Shown here: piece by piece, positions 1 through 8,362 of the stretch | How positions within the stretch are numbered: position 1 is the first letter of the stretch | Layout of the letters: each line of letters begins with the position of its first letter | Source of the DNA: Christensenella sp. UBA7102 | GTDB taxonomy: Bacteria; Bacillota; Clostridia; Christensenellales; UBA1750 | Direction: 5' to 3' | Assembly (NCBI GenBank): GCA_002492415.1 | Contig: DKYK01000019.1 | Coordinates: 43,765 to 64,349 of the forward strand | Length of the DNA stretch: 20,585 bases | Notes under the pieces: generated by a model | The model's database searches: none | What the model was told of the DNA's origin: nothing | Seen by the model: only the letters and a program-made list of their open reading frames with translations | Made by a program: the position numbers and the translations under genes

Positions 1-555
1 CCGGGCGGCGGCGTGTGCCAGGTGTCCACTACGCTGTACCAGGCCGTGGTCAAGGCAGACCTGGAAATCGTGCGCTCCAACAAGCATTCCATGGCGGTGT
101 CGTATGTGGACGCGGGCACGGACGCAGCGGTTGCGTATGATTACAAGGATCTGGTGTTCAAAAACAATACGGATTACCCCATTTTCATCGAGGGGCGCGT
201 GTCGGGTTCGACGGTGGTGGTGTCCATTTACGGCTATCCGCTGGAGGAAGGCACGTCGATTGAGATCGTGACCGACGTCTACGAAAAGGTACAGCCCCCG
301 GAGGCTAAGATCGTACTGGACACGGCGGGCGAAACGGTGACCTACACGGATGAGACGAAGGTAAAGAAAAAGGCGCGCGAGGGCATTAAGGTCAAGTCCT
401 ACCGCGTGGTGAAGGTCAATGGCGAGGAGGTATCCCGCGAGCTGCTGCGCGACGATTATTACAAAGAAGTGCAGGGCGAGGTCTACCAGGGCGTGACTCC
501 ACGCGAGGGAGGCGCGATCCCCGCCGCAGGGAACACAGGAGGAGATGGACAGTGA
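1..555 (+). CDS. VanW family protein with C-terminal G5 domain, 5'-truncated by window
   Basis: The reading frame is open at base 1 and ends at TGA 553-555, so only the last 184 residues are visible. It opens with PGGGVCQVSTTLYQAVVKAD, the conserved core of the VanW family (Cys and the STTLY segment). A G5-type domain follows at about residues 95-160 of the visible part, with the pattern ETVTYTDETKVKKKAREG and then YRVVKVNGEEVSRELL. Proteins of this class in Bacillota are usually membrane-anchored or exported and are thought to act at the cell wall. The VanW biochemical role is not known, and despite the name it is not itself evidence of vancomycin resistance. The stop overlaps the GTG start of the next gene by 4 bases, which indicates translational coupling with the cell-shape cluster. 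The GTG at base 13 is internal and is not the start. Confidence 0.85.
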   Translation, partial: PGGGVCQVSTTLYQAVVKADLEIVRSNKHSMAVSYVDAGTDAAVAYDYKDLVFKNNTDYPIFIEGRVSGSTVVVSIYGYPLEEGTSIEIVTDVYEKVQPPEAKIVLDTAGETVTYTDETKVKKKAREGIKVKSYRVVKVNGEEVSRELLRDDYYKEVQGEVYQGVTPREGGAIPAAGNTGGDGQ

Positions 556-806
556 GAGCAAGAACGGAACCCTGGATGCTGGTGCTGATGATACTGGTGG
601 GTGCGGTGATTGGCAGCCTGCTTTGGTCGTTGGTGACGCCATATCTGCCGGAGGTGTTTGCAAAGTCCATCACCGTGGGCACTACCGGCGCGCCGCTGAA
701 TGTGGATCTGGGCGTGCTGTCGCTGACAATGGGGCTGACGCTGCACGTCAATATCGGCTCCATGCTGGGCATGATCGCGGCGTTCATCATCTACAGAAAG
801 ATGTGA
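552..806 (+). CDS. DUF4321 small membrane protein
   Basis: An 84-residue protein starting at GTG 552, overlapping the upstream stop as GTGA. The ribosome binding site is the GGAGG near 538-544. It has two hydrophobic segments, about residues 8-30 (MLVLMILVGAVIGSLLWSLV) and 58-81 (LTMGLTLHVNIGSMLGMIAA). They are separated by a short polar loop with a TTGAPLNVDLG motif, the layout of the DUF4321 family. In Clostridia this family commonly sits just upstream of maf and mreB, as here, but its function is unknown. The position suggests a link to cell envelope or shape. The family assignment rests on recalled sequence pattern and synteny. Confidence 0.8.
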   Translation: MRARTEPWMLVLMILVGAVIGSLLWSLVTPYLPEVFAKSITVGTTGAPLNVDLGVLSLTMGLTLHVNIGSMLGMIAAFIIYRKM

Positions 807-811
807 GCGAC

Positions 812-1375
812 ATGGAAAAGCTGATTCTCGCATCCAAATCCCCGCGTCGGGCGGAGCTGCTGAAGCGTCTGGGCATTGCGTTTTCCGTCTGCGCGCCTGA
901 GGTGGACGAGCGCGTGAGCGGAGAACCCGCTGCGTGTGTGGAGGAGCTGGCCCGCCGAAAGGCCGGCGCGGGCGCACGGATGGCAGGCAGCGGCTGGGTG
1001 CTGGCGGCGGATACGCTGGTGTTCCTGGATGGGCGTGCGCTGGGTAAGCCGAAGGATGCGGCGCAGGCAGCGGAAATGCTGCGCGCGCTCAGCGGCAGGA
1101 CGCATCAGGTGATTACGGGCATGTGCCTGAAAAACGCCGATGACGGCCGGGAGTTTGTGCGGCACGACGGCGCGCTTGTCACATTTGACACGCTGAGTGA
1201 ACGGGAAATCGAGGCCTACATCGCTACGGACGAACCGATGGACAAGGCGGGCGCTTACGGCATACAAGGTCTGGGCGGCGCGTATATTTCCCGCATAGAG
1301 GGCGATTATTATGCGACGGTGGGGCTTTCGCTGTGCGGGCTGCGCAGGCTGCTCGCGCAGGCGAGCCTAAAATAA
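812..1375 (+). CDS. maf: Maf family nucleotide pyrophosphatase
   Basis: A 187-residue protein, the usual Maf length. The N-terminal LILASKSPRRAELL is the Maf signature. The pocket motif AADTLVFLDG, the GKPKDAAQAAEML segment and the C-terminal GAYGIQGLGGAYISRIEGDYY are all present. Maf proteins hydrolyse non-canonical or modified nucleoside triphosphates (dTTP/UTP or related) to monophosphates. In Bacillus subtilis, Maf has been linked to septum formation. ATG 812 was chosen because the protein then begins at the family's usual N-terminus; an in-frame GTG at 803 is possible but overlaps the previous stop. The gene lies 5 bases after DUF4321 and 40 bases before mreB, which is a conserved order in Bacillota. 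Confidence 0.93.
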   Translation: MEKLILASKSPRRAELLKRLGIAFSVCAPEVDERVSGEPAACVEELARRKAGAGARMAGSGWVLAADTLVFLDGRALGKPKDAAQAAEMLRALSGRTHQVITGMCLKNADDGREFVRHDGALVTFDTLSEREIEAYIATDEPMDKAGAYGIQGLGGAYISRIEGDYYATVGLSLCGLRRLLAQASLK

Positions 1376-1415
1376 AAACAGATCGTGAATTTTTAATCGA
1401 GGGGGAAACCCAAAC

Positions 1416-2453
1416 ATGGCATTTGGCGTTAAATTGATGAGCCGCAACATGGGCTTTGACTTGGGCACAGCCAATATCGTGGTGTACGTCGACGGCAAGG
1501 GCATTGTGCTGCGCGAGCCGACGATGGTGGCGGTGCGTTCCGATGCGAAGCGGCAGGTGCTGGCCGTGGGCGAAGAGGCCAAGAAGATGATGGGACGCAC
1601 GCCCGCCAACATCACCGCCATCCACCCGGTCAACGAAGGCGTCATCGCCGATCTGGATTCCACACAGGTGATGATCAAGTACCTCATCCACAAGGCGAAC
1701 GACTTTTCCGTACCCATCGTGCGGCCGCGGGTGGTCGTATGCGTACCCTGCGGCATTACGCCCGTGGAGCGGCAGGCTGTCGAACAGGTGGTGCGCAACG
1801 CCGGCGCGCGCAGCGTGCACCTGGTGGATGAGCCCATGGCCGCAGCCATCGGCGCGGGCTTGCCTGTGGAGGAGGCCAGCGGCTCCATGGTGGTGGACAT
1901 CGGCGGGGGTACGTCGGAGATGGCGGTGCTCTCGATGAACGGCGTGGTCATCTCGCGCTCGGTGCGCGTGGCGGGCCAGAAAATGGACGAGGCCATCATC
2001 AACTTTATCAAAAACGAGTATAATCTGCTCATCGGCGAGCGCACGGCCGAGGAGGTCAAGATCGGCATCGGTTCGGCCATCCCGCTCAAGCGGCGGGAGA
2101 CCGTGATGGTGCGCGGCAGGGATCTGATTACGGGCCTGCCGCACATGATCGAAATCAGCAACGAGGAGATCACCGAGGCGCTGAAGGAACCGCTCGCCAC
2201 CATCATGAACAACCTGCGCACATGCCTGGAAAATACTCCGCCTGAGCTTGCCAGCGACGTGATGAATCGTGGCATTTACCTGACCGGCGGCGGTGCGCAG
2301 CTTTCGGGCTTGGATCTGCTCATTTCGCAGCAGACGGGCATGCCCGTCGTGATCGCGGACAACCCCATGGATTGTGTGGCCATTGGCGCGGGAATCCTCT
2401 CAGGCGATCTGGAGCGTCTGCGCCACATCACGCGGGGCAGCGGAGAGTATTGA
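1416..2453 (+). CDS. mreB: Rod shape-determining actin homologue MreB
   Basis: A 345-residue protein of typical MreB length. The actin/Hsp70-fold nucleotide motifs are in order: phosphate-1 GFDLGTANIVVYV (about residues 13-25), the KGIVLREPTMVAVR strand, phosphate-2 VDIGGGTSEMAVLS (from about residue 160) and the adenosine motif GIYLTGGGAQLSGLD (about residues 287-301). MreB polymerises on the inner face of the membrane and positions the elongation machinery. The ribosome binding site GAGGGGG lies about 10 bases before ATG 1416. The downstream mreC, mreD and PBP2 genes are the expected partners. It could be an Mbl or MreBH paralogue, but the cluster position favours MreB. Confidence 0.97.
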   Translation: MAFGVKLMSRNMGFDLGTANIVVYVDGKGIVLREPTMVAVRSDAKRQVLAVGEEAKKMMGRTPANITAIHPVNEGVIADLDSTQVMIKYLIHKANDFSVPIVRPRVVVCVPCGITPVERQAVEQVVRNAGARSVHLVDEPMAAAIGAGLPVEEASGSMVVDIGGGTSEMAVLSMNGVVISRSVRVAGQKMDEAIINFIKNEYNLLIGERTAEEVKIGIGSAIPLKRRETVMVRGRDLITGLPHMIEISNEEITEALKEPLATIMNNLRTCLENTPPELASDVMNRGIYLTGGGAQLSGLDLLISQQTGMPVVIADNPMDCVAIGAGILSGDLERLRHITRGSGEY

Positions 2454-2484
2454 TTGAAAATAAGCAAGGCAGAGGGAGAAAAAG

Positions 2485-3336
2485 ATGCGGTTTACCCAAG
2501 GGCTTGCCCGGCATAAGATCGCACTGCTGGCCTGCGGCGCGGTGCTGTGTTTGCTGGTGGCGCTGTTTGGGCTGTCGGTGACGGGAATCTTCAAGCTTCC
2601 CTTTCTGGAGAACGCCGTCAGCTTTGTCATCACACCGGTGCAGGGCTGGATCAGCGATGCGTATATCTCCATCCGTTCCAATGCGGAGAAGAAGAGCACC
2701 ATTGCCGAGCTCAATGAGCAGATTTCGATGCTCACCGAGCGCAACCGGCAGCTGGAGGCCACGGTCTCGCAGATGAGCGAATTGCAGAAAGAGAACGAGC
2801 GCATGCGCGGACTGCTGGGAGTGACGGAGGTCACGCCCGATGTGCAGTACATCGCGGCCTCCGTTGTCGCAAAGGAGCCAGGAGGCTGGTTTGCGACCTT
2901 TACCGTGGATAGGGGAGAAAAGGACGGCGTGCGCAAGGATGCTCCCGTGCTCAACGATCAGGGGCTGGTGGGCCGCGTGATGAACGTGACCGAGCACACC
3001 GCCACCATCCTCTCCATCATTGACTCGCGCGCGGCCGTTGCGGGCATGGTGGAGCGCACGCGCGATAACGGCGTGTGCCACGGCTCGCTCTACGTCAATT
3101 CCAGCGACGAGATGATGCGCATGAACTACCTGCCCACGGGCAGCGAACTCAACACGGGAGACCGCGTAATCACCTCGGGCCTGGACGGCATCTACCCCAA
3201 GGGCCTGTTTATCGGTACTGTGCGCTCCATCTCTCGGCAGGAGGGCGAGGACGACCGCTACGTGGTGCTGACCACCGCGGTGGACTTTGCACACATTGAG
3301 GACGTACTGATCATGATCACGCAGGAGGGCCCGTAA
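2485..3336 (+). CDS. mreC: Rod shape-determining protein MreC
   Basis: A 283-residue protein. A short cytoplasmic N-terminus (MRFTQGLARHK) leads into one membrane segment at about residues 11-33. A coiled coil follows at about 68-110 (IAELNEQISMLTERNRQLEA and on), then the extracytoplasmic beta domain with GWFATFTVDRGEKDGVRKDAPV and GLVGRV. MreC is a bitopic scaffold that links MreB and MreD to the class B PBP outside the membrane. ATG 2485 is preceded by an AGAGGGAG ribosome binding site. The gene starts 31 bases after mreB, and its stop directly abuts the mreD start (TAAATG), so the two are probably translationally coupled. Confidence 0.96.
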   Translation: MRFTQGLARHKIALLACGAVLCLLVALFGLSVTGIFKLPFLENAVSFVITPVQGWISDAYISIRSNAEKKSTIAELNEQISMLTERNRQLEATVSQMSELQKENERMRGLLGVTEVTPDVQYIAASVVAKEPGGWFATFTVDRGEKDGVRKDAPVLNDQGLVGRVMNVTEHTATILSIIDSRAAVAGMVERTRDNGVCHGSLYVNSSDEMMRMNYLPTGSELNTGDRVITSGLDGIYPKGLFIGTVRSISRQEGEDDRYVVLTTAVDFAHIEDVLIMITQEGP

Positions 3337-3852
3337 ATGCGTATCGTTGTGGATGTGCTGCTGTTCCTGCCCGCGCTGCTGTTTCAGACGACGCTGTCTG
3401 CGCACTTTTCTGTGCGGGGCGTCGGGCTGGACCTTGTGGCCGTGCTGGTAGCGAGCCTGAGCATCGTGCAGGGGTGGATCTGGGGCGCAGTGGGCGGCCT
3501 GCTGTGCGGCATTGTGATGGACTGCGTGTTCGGCGTGGCCGGTTACTGGTCGCTGCAGTACATGCTGATCGGCCTGGCGGTGGGCCTGGCAAACGACGGC
3601 GCCAGGCGGGAGCGCTGGGTGTTGCCCGCGCTGACGGTGTTCGGCGCATGCGCGCTGCGGGAACTGCCGGTGATGGTGTACCTGTACTTCGTCAGCGCGC
3701 AGGTGAGTTGGGGGTACGCGCTGCTGAAGGTACTGGCCGGCAGCGCGGTGTGCACGGCGGTGTTTCTGCCGGTGCATTGGCTCATCCAGCGCTTGCACCG
3801 ATGGGACGTCATCAGCGCCCCGAGTTTTCATTTTCATGGGCGCAAGTGGTAG
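3337..3852 (+). CDS. mreD: Rod shape-determining membrane protein MreD
   Basis: A 171-residue, very hydrophobic protein with about five membrane segments, starting with IVVDVLLFLPALLFQTTLSA. The conserved-type segment SIVQGWIWGAVGGLLCGIVMD lies at about residues 42-62. MreD is the integral membrane partner of MreC and of the elongation PBP. ATG 3337 follows the mreC TAA with no gap. Its ribosome binding site (AGGAGG at about 3322-3327) lies inside the 3' end of mreC. Sequence conservation in MreD is low, so the call leans on length, hydropathy and position between mreC and PBP2. Confidence 0.92.
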   Translation: MRIVVDVLLFLPALLFQTTLSAHFSVRGVGLDLVAVLVASLSIVQGWIWGAVGGLLCGIVMDCVFGVAGYWSLQYMLIGLAVGLANDGARRERWVLPALTVFGACALRELPVMVYLYFVSAQVSWGYALLKVLAGSAVCTAVFLPVHWLIQRLHRWDVISAPSFHFHGRKW

Positions 3853-3864
3853 GAGGCAAACGGG

Positions 3865-6351
3865 GTGCAGTATCATTTTGACAACAAGAAGAACGGCAAA
3901 AAAAGTCTGTTGACACGCTATATCGCAATGGCGGTGGTGGTGTTGCTGCTCTTTGCGGCGCTGACCGGGCAGCTGGCGAGCCTGCAGCTGCGCGACGGCG
4001 CGGAGTATAACGCCACTGCTGAAAGCCGCAAAATGAAAACCTATACCCTCAGGGGAGAGCGCGGCATGATATTGGACCGCAACGGCGTCCCGCTGGCCTA
4101 TGACGAGGAGAGCTACAATGTCACGTTCTACCGCAATCCCTCGCGCAGCTCGTCGGATGATCTGAAGGAGTATACGCAGATCCTGCTGCGCGTGATGGAG
4201 ATCGTAGAGCGCAACGGCGGGCAGACCGTGTCCGGGTTCTACCTCAAGCGCGACGAGCAGGGCAATGATTACCTCGATTTTTTGACCGAAAACGAGGAAA
4301 CCTTTGCCAAGCGCGAGAAAAACTGGCGCGAGAATTTCTATATCACCAAGGTGGCCGAGGAGGACATCTTTGCCCATCTGTGCGAGCGCTATGGCATCGA
4401 AGAACTGGAATATGAGACGCAGTACAAGGTGCTGAGCATCTGGCAGGAGCTGCAGATGAATGCCTTTCTGTCCAAACCCGTGGTCATCGCCTACGATGTG
4501 AGCATGAACACGGTGTCGCAGATTGAGGCGGCGAGCATTGAGCTGACCGGCGCTGCCATTGAGCAGACCACCAAGCGCGTCTATCCGCATGGCACGCTCG
4601 CGGCGCATATCGTGGGCTACATGGGCGCCATTACGGAGGATAACCTGGAGGAGTATATCAAAAAAGGATATTCCGCTGACGACCGCGTGGGCGTGTACGG
4701 CATCGAACGGTCGATGGAGGACCAGCTGTCCGGAAACGTCTCCTACCGCCAAGGCAGCCAGGAGGTGGAAGTGGACGCAAACGGCGCGGTGATGCGCGAA
4801 TTGTCCTATAAGGCCCCGGTGGGCGGCAACAACGTGATGCTCACCATCGACCTGGAATATCAGCAGATTTTGGAAGAATCGCTGCAGTACAACATTGAAG
4901 AGGCGAAAAAAATACAGCTGGAGGCGCTTGATGAGGCCACGGACGCGCAGCTGGAGAAGTATAAGCAGCAGATCGAAAACCGCGGCGGCGAGCCGCTGCG
5001 CCTGGCTGCGACGGGCGCAGCCGTGGTGCTGGACGTGCACACGGGCGAGACGCTGGCCATGGCCTCCTATCCATCCTTTGATCCCAACGATTTCGTGCGC
5101 GGGATGACGACGGAAGAATACAACGAGAAGTACAACATCGACACCTCACCGCTGTTCAACCGCGCCATCTCCACCAAGGCGACACCCGGCTCCATATTCA
5201 AGATGGTCACGGCGCTGGCGGGCTTGGAGGAGGGCGCGATGACGGTGGACGAGCGCATCGACGATGAGGGCCCGTTTACCAAGTACGACTCCACCTCCTA
5301 CGCGCCCAAGTGCTGGACCAAATACCCCAGCAAGCACGCGGGACAGAACGCGTCGCTCGCGCTGACCAACTCGTGCAACTACTACTTCTACACCGTGGCC
5401 GACCGCCTGGGCATTGAGAATCTGTACAAGTGGACTTCGCTGCTGGGGCTGACCTCCAAGACGGGCATCGAACTGCCGGGCGAGACTACGGGCGTGGTGG
5501 GGAACCAAACTGTGCTCTACGATTCCTCGCGCGGCATCACCGGCCAGAAATCCTCCAAGTCCAACTACGTGGCGCGCACAATCATGAAGACGCTGCGCGA
5601 TACCGGCGAGGCGCTGGATCGAAACTTTGAGGAAGAGCGCCTGGAGCGCGTTACCAAGCAGCTGATGGATCTGGTATTGGAGTACGACTCCACCGAGATG
5701 ATTGAGCAGATTCGCCTGGTGCTGATGGACGAGCTGGGACTCTCCTCGGCAGAGATCTCCAGCCGCTATCTGCTCAATACGCTCAACAGTTACCTGCGTG
5801 AGATCCGCTGGACGCCCACCGAGACCATCATGACGGGCATCGGCCAGTCCATCACGGAGCTGACGCCCATCGCAGTGGCGCGCTATACCGCGGCTATCGC
5901 CAACGGCGGCGACGTGCTGGAGGTGCAGATCGTGGACAAGATCCTCTCGCAGGATGGCAGCGTTGTCACCGATAAACAGCCGTCCATCGCCTCGCATCTG
6001 GAGGACGTCGAGGATTCGCTTGAGGTCATCCGCAGCGGCATGAAGGGCGTTATCTCCGCCGAGGACGGCGGTACCGCGGCAAAATACTTCGTGGGCTACC
6101 CATACACCGACCAGATCGGCGCCAAGACGGGCACTTCGCAGGTCAACCTCATTGATATTGAAAACAACGCCTGGTTCGTTTCCTTTGCCCCCTTTGACGA
6201 CCCGGATATTGCCATCGTGGTGTTCATTGCCAACGGCTATACCGGCGGTGTGGCGTCGCTGACCTGTAAGGATATCATCACCAACTACATGGAGCGCAGG
6301 AACAACCCAGAGATCGATACCATCCCCGCACAGGACAGTTTTGTACCGTAA
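3865..6351 (+). CDS. mrdA: Class B penicillin-binding protein, PBP2/MrdA type (elongation transpeptidase)
   Basis: An 828-residue protein with a GTG start; AGGAGG (3851-3856) lies 8 bases upstream. A basic N-terminus and one membrane anchor occupy about residues 17-40. The dimerisation domain begins with RGERGMILDRNGVPLAYD (about 63-80). The transpeptidase motifs are complete: SIFK with nucleophile S443, SCN at 503-505 and KTG at 754-756. It cross-links lateral-wall peptidoglycan together with MreBCD and a RodA glycosyltransferase, which is not in this window. An oddity is a stretch of about 100 mostly helical, charged residues (about 553-655) between the SxN motif and the conserved IGQ segment (659-661), longer than in typical PBP2. 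The gene starts 12 bases after mreD and ends at a strong terminator, so it is the last gene of the cluster. Confidence 0.94.
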   Translation: MQYHFDNKKNGKKSLLTRYIAMAVVVLLLFAALTGQLASLQLRDGAEYNATAESRKMKTYTLRGERGMILDRNGVPLAYDEESYNVTFYRNPSRSSSDDLKEYTQILLRVMEIVERNGGQTVSGFYLKRDEQGNDYLDFLTENEETFAKREKNWRENFYITKVAEEDIFAHLCERYGIEELEYETQYKVLSIWQELQMNAFLSKPVVIAYDVSMNTVSQIEAASIELTGAAIEQTTKRVYPHGTLAAHIVGYMGAITEDNLEEYIKKGYSADDRVGVYGIERSMEDQLSGNVSYRQGSQEVEVDANGAVMRELSYKAPVGGNNVMLTIDLEYQQILEESLQYNIEEAKKIQLEALDEATDAQLEKYKQQIENRGGEPLRLAATGAAVVLDVHTGETLAMASYPSFDPNDFVRGMTTEEYNEKYNIDTSPLFNRAISTKATPGSIFKMVTALAGLEEGAMTVDERIDDEGPFTKYDSTSYAPKCWTKYPSKHAGQNASLALTNSCNYYFYTVADRLGIENLYKWTSLLGLTSKTGIELPGETTGVVGNQTVLYDSSRGITGQKSSKSNYVARTIMKTLRDTGEALDRNFEEERLERVTKQLMDLVLEYDSTEMIEQIRLVLMDELGLSSAEISSRYLLNTLNSYLREIRWTPTETIMTGIGQSITELTPIAVARYTAAIANGGDVLEVQIVDKILSQDGSVVTDKQPSIASHLEDVEDSLEVIRSGMKGVISAEDGGTAAKYFVGYPYTDQIGAKTGTSQVNLIDIENNAWFVSFAPFDDPDIAIVVFIANGYTGGVASLTCKDIITNYMERRNNPEIDTIPAQDSFVP

Positions 6352-6361
6352 ATTTCCGCAT

Positions 6362-6408
6362 AAAAAAGGCTGCCGGACCTCAGCGTGGCCCGGACAGCCT
6401 TATTTTTA
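6362..6408. terminator. Bidirectional intrinsic terminator between PBP2 and the TetM-like gene
   Basis: A run of six A (6362-6367) leads into an imperfect hairpin: AAGGCTG (6366-6372) pairs with CAGCCTT (6395-6401) and CCGG (6373-6376) with CCGG (6390-6393). A 1-base bulge interrupts the stem, and ATTTTTA follows (6402-6408). The A-run gives a U-run on the opposite strand. It can therefore end both the + envelope cluster and the - strand gene that stops at 6415. Confidence 0.85.
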
Positions 6409-6414
6409 TGCCGC

Positions 6415-8310
6415 TCAGCCCCAGACGTCGCCTTCGAGCGCCTTACGGGCAGCGAGTATGTATTTTGCGGTATCCAGCGGATGCACACCGCGGCGAGGGC
6501 AGGTCGCGCCCAGCTCCAGCGGCACCGGCTCATAGCCCGCCAGCTGCGAAACCATTGCGCCGCGCCCGCCCGTATAGGCGGCGAGCTGCACAGGATAATC
6601 CAGCGAGGTGGCTGCAGGCACTATGGCCTCCAGCACCATCATGTCGCCGCGCGCGATGGGGGCGTCAAAACGAGCGCGCATGGTGGCAAGATCGCTCATC
6701 AGTCGGCCCGCACTTGTGCCGGGAACGGTAAAGCGGCAGCGCAGCATGGGCTCAAGCAGCACCGGCTCGCCGCGCTGCAGGCCGTCCATGATGCCCATGG
6801 GCGTGGCCAGCGCAAAGTCCAGCGGGTGGGTGTGCCACTGATGATCGCTGCCGTCGTACAGCTCGATGTCCACATCCGTGACCTCCCAGCCCAGCATGCC
6901 CTGCTCCAGGGCGTGGGGAATGGTCTGCTCCACCTGCTTTAAGTACCGCGGCTTGATGGCCGTGGGCGGCGCCGTAATGCGGAAGCGTACGCCGCTGCCC
7001 TGCGGCAGAGGCGTCAGGCGGAAGTTCATGATGGCCCAGCAGGGTTTGGGCATGGTGTAGGCCACAAAGCCCTCCGCCGCGCGCGCGATGGTTTCCTTGT
7101 ACATCACGGTAGGGGGATCAAAGGTGCAGCGCAGCCCGAAGCGCTCCTCGATGAGTGCGGTGAGAATCTCGGTCTGGATGCTGCCCATCAGGTGGACATA
7201 CAGCTCGTGTGTGAAGGGCGACCAGCTGGCGTTCAGATGCGGATCCTCCACAGAAAGCGTTTCCAGCGCCGCCTTGAGCGCGCGCAGGTCCTGCTCTTTT
7301 TCCGGCAGCACCCGGGCGGACAGCAGCGGCTGGGCAAAGCTGCTGCTCATGCGGTTCGGCGGCAGCAGGCTGCGGTTGCCCAGCACATCGCCGGCCCGCA
7401 CATCCTCTAAGCCGTACACCACACCCGTTTCTCCGGCGAAAAGATCGCCGCGGTCCTCGTATTTTGTGCCGTGCAGCGCGCGGATCTGCGTGATCTTGTG
7501 ATCACCCACCGACTGGCGATTGACCAGACTGCCCGAAAACAGGCGTACGTGCGCGGCGCGGCCCATTGCCTTGTCTTGCGTTACGGCAAATACGATGCCG
7601 CATAGTCCATCCCTTGCTGGCTGCGCGGGCGACGGCAAATATTCCACAATCGCGTCAAGAAGCTCTTCAATACCCTCGTCACGTAGCGCGGCCCCGGAAA
7701 GCGTGGGGCACAGCGCACAGGCAGCCGTGGCGGAGGAGAGCGCAGCGCGCAGCGCCGACCGCTCCGGCGTCCGCCCGTCCAGGTATTCGGTCAACAGATC
7801 GTCATCAGTTTCGCAGACGGCCTCGGTGAGCGCTTCTTCGTCCCACAGAGGGACCGCAGGCGCGCCGAGCAGGTTGCGCAGCTGCGACAGCGTGCGGTCG
7901 CGGTCCGCGCCGATGCGATCGGTTTTATTAATGAAAAAGAGCACGGGTAGATGCGCGGCGCGCAGCGCGTTGTAGTAAATTTCCGTCTGTGCCTGCACAC
8001 CCTCCGCGGCGGAAATCACCAGCACCGCGCCGTCCAGCGCCCAGATGCTGCGCTCCACCTCTGCGGCAAAGTCCGCGTGCCCGGGTGTGTCCAGCATCGT
8101 GATGGAGACGCCCTTCCACACGCAGCTGGCGGCTGCGGCTTTGACGGAAATGCCCCGCGTGCGCTCAACGGACAGCGTATCGGTATGCGCCGTGCCCTCG
8201 TCCACGCTGCCCGCGGTCTTGACGCTGCCGCACCGGTGCAGAATGCGCTCGGTCACGGTGGTCTTGCCCGCGTCCACGTGCGCCAAGATACCAATGTTTC
8301 GGATGTTCAT
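6415..8310 (-). CDS. TetM/EF-G-like ribosomal translation GTPase with divergent domain IV loop
   Basis: A 631-residue protein, close to the roughly 640 of TetM/TetO ribosomal protection proteins. GTPase motifs are intact: G1 AHVDAGKT (10-17), switch I ERTRGIS, G3 DTPGHADF, G4 NKTD and a G5-like TLSGAALRDEGIEELLDAI. Beyond domain I it follows the TetM layout (GETGVVYGLEDVRAGDVLG, then ATPMGIMDGLQRGEPVLLEP, then CPRRGVHPLDTAKYILAAR). In TetM, domain IV loop 3 carries a Tyr-Ser-Pro-Val segment that reaches the drug site. Here the aligned segment (about residues 485-496) reads YDGSDHQWHTHP. It is therefore a ribosome-binding GTPase of this superfamily, but tetracycline resistance cannot be assumed; antibiotic protection or ribosome rescue are alternatives. 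An AAAGGA ribosome binding site precedes ATG 8310. It lies 52 bases downstream of the DUF3795 gene, probably in one operon. Confidence 0.85.
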   Translation of the reverse strand: MNIRNIGILAHVDAGKTTVTERILHRCGSVKTAGSVDEGTAHTDTLSVERTRGISVKAAAASCVWKGVSITMLDTPGHADFAAEVERSIWALDGAVLVISAAEGVQAQTEIYYNALRAAHLPVLFFINKTDRIGADRDRTLSQLRNLLGAPAVPLWDEEALTEAVCETDDDLLTEYLDGRTPERSALRAALSSATAACALCPTLSGAALRDEGIEELLDAIVEYLPSPAQPARDGLCGIVFAVTQDKAMGRAAHVRLFSGSLVNRQSVGDHKITQIRALHGTKYEDRGDLFAGETGVVYGLEDVRAGDVLGNRSLLPPNRMSSSFAQPLLSARVLPEKEQDLRALKAALETLSVEDPHLNASWSPFTHELYVHLMGSIQTEILTALIEERFGLRCTFDPPTVMYKETIARAAEGFVAYTMPKPCWAIMNFRLTPLPQGSGVRFRITAPPTAIKPRYLKQVEQTIPHALEQGMLGWEVTDVDIELYDGSDHQWHTHPLDFALATPMGIMDGLQRGEPVLLEPMLRCRFTVPGTSAGRLMSDLATMRARFDAPIARGDMMVLEAIVPAATSLDYPVQLAAYTGGRGAMVSQLAGYEPVPLELGATCPRRGVHPLDTAKYILAARKALEGDVWG

Positions 8311-8362
8311 GGCGATGTCGTTCCTTTGATTGATTTATGGGAAGCAATTCCGGCCGCCGTTC

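Noticed and set aside
1..555. Vancomycin resistance determinant
   Set aside because: VanW-domain proteins are common in susceptible Bacillota; no vanA/H/X-type genes are in the window.
1376..1415. Separate mreB promoter in the 40-base gap after maf
   Set aside because: A TTTAAT resembling a -10 is present, but there is no convincing -35 at the right distance.
2428..5040. 870-codon open frame on the - strand opposite mreC, mreD and PBP2
   Set aside because: It is antisense to well-recognised genes. The translation is His/Arg/Gln/Ala-rich without any family motif, as expected from the mirror of GC-rich codons.
6415..8310. Acquired tetracycline resistance gene on a mobile element
   Set aside because: No transposase, integrase or conjugation genes or change of base composition are visible, and the key loop differs from TetM.
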